In this document: piece after piece, positions 1 to 10,600 of the stretch
Position numbering within the stretch: position 1 is the stretch's first letter
Layout of the letters: every line of letters starts with the position of its first letter
From: Prosthecobacter sp.
Lineage (GTDB): Bacteria > Verrucomicrobiota > Verrucomicrobiia > Verrucomicrobiales > Verrucomicrobiaceae
Reading direction: 5' to 3'
Assembly: GCF_034366625.1 (NCBI RefSeq)
Contig: NZ_JAXMIH010000003.1
Span: forward strand, 1 to 60,465
DNA: 60,465 bases
The notes under the pieces: generated by a model
The model's database searches: none
What the model saw: the letters and a program-made list of their open reading frames with translations, nothing else
Told to the model about the DNA's origin: nothing
Program-made: the position numbers and the translations under genes

Positions 1-85
1 CCAGAGGAAAATGCGGGAGCGGGAGGGTTGATGGCGGGTCGTTGATAGTGGATGGGTTTCAGAGTCGTGAAAAACGTACCCACCC

Positions 86-156
86 GGTAGGGCGGCTTGT
101 CCCCAAGCCGTCGTCTGGCACCCAAACGGCGGCGCGTGGGGACCCCACGCCCTGCC
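86..156. repeat. Intergenic palindromic (REP-like) element
   Basis: Two hairpins sit side by side. CGGCTTG at 93-99 pairs with CAAGCCG at 104-110, and GCGTGGG at 134-140 pairs with CCCACGC at 144-150. An outer pair, GGTAGGGCG at 86-94 and CGCCCTGCC at 148-156, matches with one G-U type wobble. The layout resembles bacterial interspersed palindromic elements. It lies downstream of the minus-strand gene ending at 177 and could also act as a terminator. Confidence 0.55.
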
Positions 157-176
157 TCCCTGACCAAGCAGCCGCT

Positions 177-656
177 TCACTCGTCTTCGTCGAGCCGGCG
201 TTTGGCTTCTTCGAGTTCGCGGCGGGTTTCGATGGGGAGTTCGCCGAGCATCTTGTCGCGCAGGCCGTCGTGGTAGGGCTGGAGGATGTCTTCGAGGCCG
301 TCGCGGACTTCGGCGGGGAGCTCGAATTTCTTTTCTTCGAACTTTTTGGCCAGGTTGTCGGTGAAGCGGACCATGCGCTCCTGCGTTTCACCGACGACGG
401 TGGCGATGTCGGCATTCATGTCGAGCAGGAACTCCTCGTTGAGCGCCTGGATGCGGGCGGCGTTCTCCGGTTTGGCCTCGCGGAAGAGACGCTCGATCTC
501 ATCGAGCCGCTGCTCATGCAGATCGAAGTTGGGTTTGAACTCGGCATGCGCCGGGATCAATCCGCGCCCGCGCTGGAGCACGCCGCGCATGTGGGCGCAC
601 TTCTGGAGGAACTGCCGCGCGGCGGGCTGGGAGAGGAAGTCGGAGGAGTCGCTCAT
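177..656 (-). CDS. Hypothetical charged helical protein, 159 aa
   Basis: I do not recognise a family. The product is rich in Glu, Arg, Leu and Asp, has no signal peptide or membrane segment, and looks almost entirely helical; it ends in a run of charged residues (EAKRRLDEDE). The ATG at 656 was chosen because the longer open frame upstream (to 1814) reads as low-complexity antisense of other genes. A small plus-strand gene starts 160 bp away at 817, so the two are divergent. A palindromic element follows the stop codon. It is probably a cytoplasmic protein; no function is proposed. Confidence 0.7.
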   Translation of the reverse strand: MSDSSDFLSQPAARQFLQKCAHMRGVLQRGRGLIPAHAEFKPNFDLHEQRLDEIERLFREAKPENAARIQALNEEFLLDMNADIATVVGETQERMVRFTDNLAKKFEEKKFELPAEVRDGLEDILQPYHDGLRDKMLGELPIETRRELEEAKRRLDEDE

Positions 657-816
657 GGCTTGCAGAAACGGGGTTTTAGCATGACACGGGTGTGGCGGAA
701 AGCACGTTTTGAGAGCAAGGGCGCGCGGAATTGCCAACGCAGGCCGGAAGTGGCCGGGGGGGGGATAAACGCGAGGCTTGCCTACGGGAAAACAATGCCT
801 CACTATTGGCACCGCC

Positions 817-1239
817 ATGATTACTGACCTGACGGATGCCGCCCCTGGCCCGGAGCCGGAGGATGCGGCGTTTCTGCGCTGGCTGTCGAGCCCGCAGGGG
901 ACGGCGGCGATGCAGACGGTGATGCAGGACACGGTGGACGGGAAGCATGGCGAGGTGCCTGCCAAGCTGCGGGCGCTGGCGGTGGACGGACTGCAACAGC
1001 GCGAACGCGAGGCGAGCGTGACCCGTGTGGGAGCGGCGCTGCAGACGCTGCACGAGGCGATGCAGCTACCACCGGAGGCGTGGGAGAGCCGCTGGCGGCA
1101 TGTACGAGACCTGCATGCGAGGGCGAAGGCGGTGACGGACCTGATGCTGGAGGTGCCGGAGCCGCAGCGCACGGTCTTGATGCAACTGATGCTGCCGCTG
1201 CAGGACACGCTGGCGAAGCTGGAGCGGGAGACGAGGTGA
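817..1239 (+). CDS. Hypothetical small protein, 140 aa
   Basis: I do not recognise a family. The protein begins MITDLTDAAPGPEPEDAAFL and is otherwise predicted helical, with many Gln, Arg and Leu residues, and has no export signal or transmembrane segment. The ATG at 817 was preferred over the upstream non-ATG extension at 778 because it follows a short non-coding gap. The gene is divergent from the 177-656 gene and points towards the stop of the giant gene at 1604. Composition and codon use look like a real gene, but no motif supports a role. Confidence 0.6.
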   Translation: MITDLTDAAPGPEPEDAAFLRWLSSPQGTAAMQTVMQDTVDGKHGEVPAKLRALAVDGLQQREREASVTRVGAALQTLHEAMQLPPEAWESRWRHVRDLHARAKAVTDLMLEVPEPQRTVLMQLMLPLQDTLAKLERETR

Positions 1240-1603
1240 GGGCGGATGAGCCGAGCTGCATGGCAAGCAGCGAGACAGACAATGCGGAGCATTGGGCGCA
1301 GCCCGAGACGAGCGTGAGGCGCGAGCGAGTCAAACCGGGAGACTCGGAGGAATGGAGAGGTGGAGTAATGGAGGGCAACGCCCCTTCCTTGAGACGATGC
1401 GGCGGGCAGTCTTGATGAATGAAGCGGGCAAGAACCGAAGTGAAACGAAGATAGCCAGCCGTCAGGCTGCCCGAAGGGCAAACGAAGTGCAGGCAACGCC
1501 CGCGCTCCTCTCTCGGATGGTGGCTTCGATGTGCCGCGTGTTCCGACGCTTGACCGCCTTGACCTGCTGACTCCTTGACCTCTTGACTGCTTGACCTGCC
1601 CCC
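1240..1603. other. Non-coding gap with short-period TTGACC array
   Basis: No convincing gene is present. The left part (about 1250-1500) is purine-rich and repetitive. At 1549-1596, CTTGACC or a close variant recurs every 8-9 bp (1549, 1558, 1566 as GCTGACT, 1574, 1582, 1590), ending 7 bp before the stop codon of the giant minus-strand gene. No clear rho-independent terminator is visible. Confidence 0.5.
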
Positions 1604-4600
1604 TCACGGAGCCGGAATGATCCAGACGGGACGGTTCGCCTTGGTCTGCGCTTTGATGAAGGTGGCGCGGCCGGACTTGAGGAGGGTGGCGTTGTTTTGT
1701 GAACTGAACGTGGCGGCGCTGGTGGAAACCCAGATCGGACCGAGCTGGCCGGGCATCTGGAAGAGCCAGTAGCCGAGGTAGCCGGTGGCGGCGGCGGTGG
1801 CATCCCCTTTCCAAAGCTGGAGCTGGTCGGCGGTGGCGAAGGAGGTGCTGGCGACGAAGGTGCCGGAGGTCAGCCCGGCCCGCGCGGGCGTGGTATCGAG
1901 CGGCCAGGGATTGGCGAAGAGGCTGTAACCGCCTGGCAACACGCGGGCGAAGGGCGTGGTGCGCACGCTGCCGGTGATGAGCAGGGGGGCGGGCGCGGTG
2001 CTGGCGAGTTGCAGCATGAGGCCGGTGCCGGGCGGAATGATCGTGTCATTCACGCTGGTGAGCGTGGCATCGCCGTTCAAGACCCAGCGCGGTTCACCGC
2101 CGCCGCCATACAACCAGCAGGTAACATAGCCTGCGGAGGTGTGGAAGAGCACCTGATCGGCGCTGAGGGCGACGTTGGCCGCCTTGAACAAGGCCGGGAT
2201 GAACACCGTGCCGAGCGTGAGATGCGGGCGCACCTGGACGCGGGCGGCGGCCCAATCGACCTCGGCCAGCGTGGTGGTGGTGTTGGGAGAATCGGTGGCG
2301 ACGTCGCAGGCGGCGGCGGTGATGCCGCGCAAATCAAGCCGGTGCCCGGCGTGCGGACCGCTGATGATCTCCACGTAATAGGTGCGGGCAGGATCCAGCG
2401 CCGCCGCGACGGCGCTCTGCTCACGGAGGACAAGACTGCTGCTGTCCGAACTGGCGACGGAGCCGGTGTAGAGCGCCGCTTTCATCACATTGATCCCAAG
2501 GCTCTGCGTGCCCGCACGCAAGGGCACCTGCTGCCACGCCAGCGGCGCGGTGACGGCGGTGGCACCGCCGTTTTGGGTGACGCGCAGGCGGAGGATGCCA
2601 CGCACGAGGCTCTGCCCCGGCAGCACCTGAAGATTGAACCAGGTGAGACGCTCCCAGCCGTTGCCTAGATTGACGATGGCGGGCGCCACCGCGAGCGAGG
2701 ACCAGCGGACGAGGTCATCCGTGCTTTCGAGCACGAAGGTGACTCCGTTTTGACCCGAGGGCCGCAGCAAGGTGGCGTCGATGGCGTTTTGATTGCGTGT
2801 GACGAGCTGCAAGCCTTCGCCTGGATAGTTGACGCCGCTGATGGTGGAGGTGCCGAGCGCGCGCTCGAGGGCATCCTCGACGCCATCGGCATCGCTGGTC
2901 GAGGAAGCGGTGGTGCTGGCAAGCGGCGCGACCGAACCCGAACCGCCACCGCCGGAAAGCGGACGCAACGCGGTCTGCGGAATGGCGACGAAGTTCGCGC
3001 CGGGGCCGTCCCAGAACAGGCGTGCCATCGCACCGCCGGTGTTTTCATAAAACTCCATCTTCACCGTCACGGGCACGCCGGCAGTGAGGGTGAGCGTGGC
3101 GTAGTCCCACGTCTCGCCGTGGTCGGTCCAGTTGTCGATGACGAGGGCGCCATTGAGCCAGAGGCGCACGCCGTCGTCGCTGCGGGTGACGAAATCGAAC
3201 ACGCCGCTGCTGGTCGGGACGATGCTGCCCTGCCAGCGCACGCTGAAGCCGTCCGCAGGCACGCCGGCGGCCGGAGTAGCGCTCCAGGTGAAGTCGATGT
3301 TCGGATCCACGCGGCTGAGCACGAGCTGCCCGAAGTTTTTGCCGGTGTAGTAGTCGGCGGTGAGGCCGCTCGTCGTGACAGGCGGCGCATAGTTCACGGT
3401 CAGGGTGTTGGAGGCGGTGTTGCCGTTGCCTGCGGCGTCCTGCGCCATGTTGACGGGAAGCTTGACGGTGACATTGCCCGCCACGGTGGGCGTGAGGGTG
3501 GCGGACCAGACCGCGCCTGCGGAGGACAGGGCGGTGACGGTGCCGTTGGTGACGGTGAACTCGGAAGCCAGAAGGCCGGAGACACTTTCGCTGAAGCTGG
3601 CGGTGACGACAAAGGCGGTGGTGACGCTCGTTGTCGATGTGGTCAGCATCACCGTGGGCAATGAGGTGTCGGCGGGCGCGTAGTTGACCGAGAGCAAGTT
3701 CGAGATGGTGCTGACCTGCCCGGTACCGTTCACGGCGGCCCCTGCGGGCAGGCGCACGGTGACGGTGCCAGCGGACACGGGTGTGATGACGACGGTGTAG
3801 GCGGAGCCGCTGCCGCCGAGGGCCGAGGCGGTGCCGTTGGTGACCGTGAAGTCCGCCAATGCGACGCCGGTGACGGTCTGACTAAAGGTGGTGTTTACCG
3901 TGAACGGCGTGGTGACGCTGGTGGAAACCGTGCTGAGCACCACCGCAGGCGCGGGAATCACCGGCGCGGTGTAATTCACGCTCAAAGAGTTTGAGACGAG
4001 GCTGGTATTGCCCGCTACGTCGGTCGCAGCCCCGGCGGGCATTGAAACGGTGACAGCTCCGTTTACCGCAGGTGTGATGGTGACACTGTAGGCGGAGCCG
4101 CTGCCAGTGAGGGCCGAGGCCGTGCCGTTGGTGACGGTGAAATCATTTAAGGCGACACCGGTCACCGTTTCGCTGAAAGCGGCGTTCACGGTGAACGGTG
4201 TGCTCACGCTGGTGGCGGATGTGCTGAGTGCCACGGACGGCCTGGTGGTGTCCGGCGTGCTGATGGTGTTGACGAACTCCATCCAGTTGAAGTTCACGGA
4301 GCCGTCCGGAAACTCGACACGCACGGTGGCCGGGCCAGAAGACGGCACATTGATGCCGGAGACCTTGAAGGTACTCCAGGCGCTCCAGCCGCCGGTGGAG
4401 GTGACGTCGATGGTGGTGACAAGGGTGCCATTGATCAAAACACGCATCTTGGACGGACCGGCGAACACGGTGGCCATGCGGACATTGAGATCATAGGTGC
4501 CTGAAGCGAGGGTGGTGGTGTAGCGCAGCCATTCACCGGCGACGATCCAGCCGATGGAAGGCGTGCCATCGGTGTCCTCCGAGGGCTCGATATCGACTCC

Positions 4601-7600
4601 GCTATTGCGATAGACGAGACCGGAGGATTCCTGGCCGATGTTCGCGGGCTCGGTGTCGTGATAGGCGACACCTTCCCCGCCTTCATCGAAGTCCTCGGCC
4701 TGAATTTTGACGATCTGCGGCGTCGGTGCCGGAGTGAAGGTGACGGCCAGCGTGTTGGAGGCCGTGTTCGTGTTGCTCGCCGCATCGGCCACGGTTCCAG
4801 CGGGCAGAAGAACGCTGACACTGCCTGCGACGGCCGGCGTGATCATCACGGTGTAGGCGGCACCGCTGCCGCTGACGTTGGATGCCGTGCCATTGGTCAC
4901 AGTGAAGTCGCCGACGGTCAGTCCCGTGACCGTTTCGCTGGCGTTGACGCTCACCGTGAAGGCGGAACTCACGCTGCTGCTGGCGGTGGCGAGAGTGAGC
5001 ACCGGTTTCGTGACATCGCTGCTGCCATTGATGAGGTTGAGAACGTTGGAGGCCATGTTGCCGAGTCCGGTGGAGTCCGTCATCACATTCGCCAGGATCT
5101 CAATGCGCAGGACCGAGGCGGTGGGAGTCACATTGAAGCTGAACGTGGTGCCGGAGAGGATGAAACCGCTGATGCTGCCGCCGGTGACGCTGATATCTGA
5201 CACGGTGAAGCCGGTGGCGGCCTCACTCAGAGCCCCCGTGACCGGGAAGGTGGTGGTGACGGTGCTGCTGGCCGTGGCAATCACGATGTTCAACGGCGCG
5301 GGAGCACTCACCGGTGCGTCGTCAATCTGAGAGAGGAAGGACACGACTTGAGAGATCTGTGCATCGGTCAGCAACACCCCCTGATGAGCACGCACGGCCT
5401 CTGCCAGCGTAGCGGCGGAGCCATCATGCAAATACGGGGCCGTGGCCCAGACGCCGCGCAGCGTCGGCACGTCGAGGCCGGTGAGAGGTGCTCCAAGACG
5501 TGTGCCGCTGGCAGATTTGAGTGTACCGACGTTGGCGAAGACATTCAGCGCGCTGTTGGTGAAGTTTGCGCCGCTGTGGCAGGACGCGCAGTTTTGCGCA
5601 CGGAAGATCTGCTGCCCCGTCACGGCGTCCGCGGTCAAGCTGCCGTCACTGGCGCGGCCGGGACTGCTGCCATTCGTGGTCAGGGACTTCACATACGCGG
5701 CGAGCGCATCGAGATCGGCGCTCACACCGGCTTTGGGATCGCCGAGCGGCTGGTTGCGCGTGCCGGTGTTGAACTGGGCATCCGTCATGAGACCGGAACC
5801 GCCTGCGAGCGCACGGATCTGACCTTCGAAGTCATGCACCTCGTCGAAATTGCCGGTCCAGTGCAGCATGCCGTGATTCGCATGGCCTTTGAGCGTGATG
5901 GTGTTGCGCAAACCTTCACCGAAGCCGGTGATGTCCCACACGCGGCCATCGTGACCGCCGTCGTTGTGGCAGGTGGCGCAGCTCAGGTATTCCTGTTGCG
6001 CGAGACGCGTGTCCTTGGCGTCATAGAACAGTTTTTTGCCCTGCAAGACCTGCGCGGTGAGCTTTTCCGTGGTGATGGCGTTCAGCGTGGCGAGCGTGAC
6101 CGGCGCGGCGGAACCGCCTTGAAGAATGCTGCGCACATCATGCACGGTGATCGTGCGGTCCATGAAGTTCTGCACGTAAAGCGTGTTCCCATCCGGGGAA
6201 AGCGTCACCCCCTGCGGCGCACGACCGGTGGGGAAGCGCAGGATTTCCTGCCGCGTCCAGGCATCGAGAATCACAACCTCGCGACTGGCTTCGAGCGCAG
6301 TGAAGACGTAGATGCCCCACGGATCGTAGGCGGCGGCGGAAGGCATGCCCGCGTTGTCGATGTCCACGCGTGACGGGAGATGCTCGGCCTGCGCGGTGAG
6401 ATCAAGGCGTGAGACGATGGCTCGCAGTGTGTCCTCGTGATTGAGCGGTTTCGCGTCACGCAGCATGCCGCGCTGGATGTTGTCCTGCTTGGACGGTACC
6501 CAGGCGGACAAACCGTCCGGCGAGATGACGGCAGCGCCGAGATAATTCGGCAGACCACGTGCGGAAGTCTCGCTGTCGATCGCCGTGCTGGGATTCAGCA
6601 GGATCGTACGCTGCACGGCAAGCGCCGCCGTGCCGATGACCACCACCTGCCCCCCTGCCCCGGTCAAAACGGGTGTCGCTGTATTTTCACCTGTGACACG
6701 CGGTGTGATGAAACGTGAGGCATAAACACGCGCGCCATCGGCCGAGATGGAAAGATGCCGCACCTGACCGCCGGCATCAATGGTCGCGAGTTGCGCCCCT
6801 GTGCTTGGATTCAGTTTGAGCACCCGCCCGGTGCCTTCCAGCGCCACCCATGCCGCCGTGCCCGCCGGATCGAAAACAAGGCCATAGGGACGTGATCCTC
6901 GCGGCAGAGAAACCGTCACGGCGACATTGGGAGAAGTGGTGTTGATGATGCTGATCGTGGCGTTCTCCAGATTCGTCACCCACAGTCTGCCGTCCGGTGC
7001 AAACGCCAGCGCGCGCGGTGAAGTGCCGACCGTGAGTTCGGTGTGACGAGCATTCGTGACGACATCAAAGGCGGAGACGCTGTTGTTGTCAGGATTGACG
7101 CACCAGATGCGATCATTGCCGGTGGCGAGATCTTGAAACGCGATGCTGGACGAGGTGTTGGGCTTGCGTGTCGTCAACGCGGCATGCACCGCCTGATAGA
7201 ACGATTGGGTGACAGTGATGCCCGTGTCATCGGTGGCGGACAGCGTGACCAGATAGCGTCCCGGATTCGCAAACGTGTGTGAAACGGTCGTGCTGGGCGA
7301 CCACGCAGTTTCCGGTGTGCCATCGCCAAAGCTCCATTTGAAACGCGGGTTGACCGCGTTCGTTGCCTGCGCGGTGTAGGTCTGCGCGGCACCCGAAGGT
7401 TTCGGAGCCGACGCGAGCGACTGGAGTGTGAGGCCGTTCGTCACGGTCCAGACGAATGACACGCTCGCGGGTGAACTGAGTCCGTCGCTGACGGTCACCG
7501 TGGCATTGAAAGTGCCCGCGGTGGTCACGGTACCGGAGATGATGCCTGAATTGATCGAAATAGTGAGCCCTGTGGGCAATCCGGTGGCGCTGAACGTCAG

Positions 7601-10600
7601 TGGATTGTTCTCAGGATCACTGGCGATGACCGGAAGTGACACCACCGCGCCGATGATCGTGCTCCGACTGCCTGGATTCGTCATCTGCGGCGACTGGTTG
7701 GCCGGCCCCTGGCTTGTGGCATGCCGCAGATCGCGCAGGACGATGATGTCGGCCTGCGACAGCGGTGCGTGATGCAGCGTGACCTCATCGATCGCGCCTG
7801 CGAAGAACGCCGTGCCAGGACTGTCCGCCGCACCGAAGACCAGCGGCTTGGACGCATTGATCAGATAAACACCGCTGTCCTCGGCAGCCAGGATGCCATT
7901 CACAAACAGCCTGCGGATGCCGGTGCGCGTGGTGGCATTGGTCGTACGAAACGTGGCGGCAATGTGCGTCCATTGCCCCGCAGCCACCGCAGGACCGTTA
8001 AGAGCAGCCGTGGCGGCTCCGGTGCGCCATTGCCAGTTTCCAGCGCTGCTGATCCACAGGCCATAGCCACGGATGGTGGCGCCGACGGTCTCGCGCGAGG
8101 CGAGAATGCAACGCTCTGCACCAACGGCTCCATCCATGCGCACCCAGGTGGCGATGGTGACGTCACTTGGGTTCAATGCCGCGTTGTAAGGCACCACCAC
8201 GCTTTGCGAAGTGCCGTTGAACACGGCGTTGCGGCCCGTGCCCGGATTGCCGGCCAGCGCCGGACTCGTCGCCGTGGGGCTGGCACCGTTGCTGGCGGCA
8301 CCACCATAGCGATAAATGCCTTGATCCGACGCTTTCACCTCGCCTGCCGTTCCGTTCCAGGCCGCCTCCTCGAAGCTCCAGAAGATGGCAGGATTCTGCA
8401 CCGGCAAATACGGCGACAAATAAGTTCCAGCGATGACTGTGGTCGCGGTATCGCCCGGCTTCTGCCAGCCGACGTCGAGATGATCATCGCCATTACCATC
8501 CTTCACGATCGCCTCGATGTAATAGCGGCCACCGGCTTGGAGTGTGATCAACGCGGATGTTTGCTGCGGATACCACGTCCAGGTCTGCGGCGGTGTGTAA
8601 TCCTGCTGGCTGGCGATTTGAACCGCATTGAGCGGATTGGCATCGGTGCTCAGCAACAAACTCGACTGATCATCGCTGCTGATAAAAAGCCGATACTGCC
8701 CGGTGACCGGCGCATGCAAAAAACCGCGCACGCGCTGGCCTGTTTCATCATCCCAGTTCTGCGGCGTTGCAAACGAACCCAGCAAATCACGGCCCTCTGA
8801 ATCCGCAGGATAGGCGTTGTTTCCCGTGAGGCTGGCAACGGTGGTGCCGCTGATCTGCGTCCACCACTCGCGCATGATCTGGCCGCTGCCGAGATTCGCC
8901 AGAACCACGATCCAGTCGAAGGATACCGAGGTCACCTGGCCTGCGGCGGAAACAAGCACTGTGCTGCGATACGTTCCAGGCACGGCGGTGACGTTGCCGG
9001 AGATCAAACCGCTCGCGGCATTGATCGCGAGACCGCCGGGCAACCCGGTGGCGGAATAACTCAGCGTGCCGCCGCTGGCGCTGGCGTTGATTTGAAGCGA
9101 CGCCGCACTGTTTTGCTGGATGACCTGCTGTCCTGGGTTCGTCACCACCGGCAACGTGGCGTTCGTGACCTGAACAATGCGCGACACCGACCACACGCCG
9201 TTCGCATCCACGCCAAACATCATCCAATAGCCCGGCGTGAGCACATTGATGCTCGCAGGAGCGTTCAACGCATACACACCTGGCGAGGTGACGCTATGTG
9301 TGAAGCGCAAATGCCGCAGATCGGTGCTCACCGAGTGCGTGAGCGAAGACATGCGGATGAAACTGAAGTACTGCACGCCCGGCGAGGCGTTCACTGTGAA
9401 AACTGTGCCCGGACCGATACGATCAGGCGCAGCGGTGATCTGCGGACGCGCTGCGGCACTGCCATCCGCATTGAACAACTGCGGCGGCGTGAAAATCTGC
9501 GCGTCCCGATGATCAGCAGGGGTTTCTCCATACAGACCACCGCCGCCCGACCACACGCGGCCATCCGGCAGCAGCATCGCGAGCGAATGGTAATTGCGCG
9601 GCACCGCCGCATCTGCCACTGCACGCCATTGCCCGGTCGTGGGATTCCAGATTTCCGGCGTGTAGATCGTACCCGCATCACTGCCGAACGCGCCGACAAA
9701 CGTACCGCCGACCACCATGACCTCGCCATTGGGCAGTATGACTGAGTTCGAGAATGAACGCGCGTTCGCCATCGCAGCCGTGGGTGCCACAACCGGTGTG
9801 GTGCCGTTCAAATTGACCGTGAAGGCCTTGTTCACCACCGTACCGTTGTCGATGGCCTGCAAGCCTCCTGCCACGAGCACTTTGCCGATATCATACATCG
9901 CCCATGCGCCCTGCTTGGGATAATGCGTGCCTGGCAGTGTGGCTCCGGCGGGGGTGAGCGATCCGGTGCCGCTGGTACTGATCCAGTTCAGCGCGTGGTG
10001 CGGCCCGAAGTGAGCGAGGCGACCATCGGGAGCCACCAGCAGGAAGGGATGCCAGTTCGGCTCGTTCGCATTCGGAATCGGCGCGTTTACCACGCTCTGC
10101 CAGTTGACGCCGCTCATCCGCCGCCACCCCGAACTCGCGTTCCATTGATCAGTGGTGCCGGTGCCGCTGCCGCCGCCGTTGCCACTGGCGGTAAATACTT
10201 CACCATTGGGCAGTGCGACGCTGGTGTTGTACCAACGGCCATCCGGCATGCTCTGCGCCGCCGTCCATGCATTCGTACGCCAGTCGAACAGGCTCGCCAG
10301 TGCATTGGTGCCGAGAATACCATTGCCACCGTTCACCAGCAGCCGTCCGTCCTGTAGCAGCGCCAGTCCGCCGCAGAACATGTCGTGACGGCCGTTGTTG
10401 AATTCCGTGAACAAGCCGGTGGCCGGATCCCACACCGCCGCATAGGTGAACTGCGGCCCGTCAGGAAAGGTGGTGCGTTGATTCGATGCGTACGTCAGCA
10501 GCCGTCCGTTCGGCAGCAAGGCCGCCGACACCGGAATGTGAGGAGACCACGGTATGATCGCACTCCAGTTCCCCATCGTGGCATATTGCGCAGGCGAAAC

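Noticed and set aside
42..827. 261-codon plus-strand ORF at the left edge
   Set aside because: Its central part is the antisense of the 177-656 gene and the rest crosses palindromic intergenic DNA.
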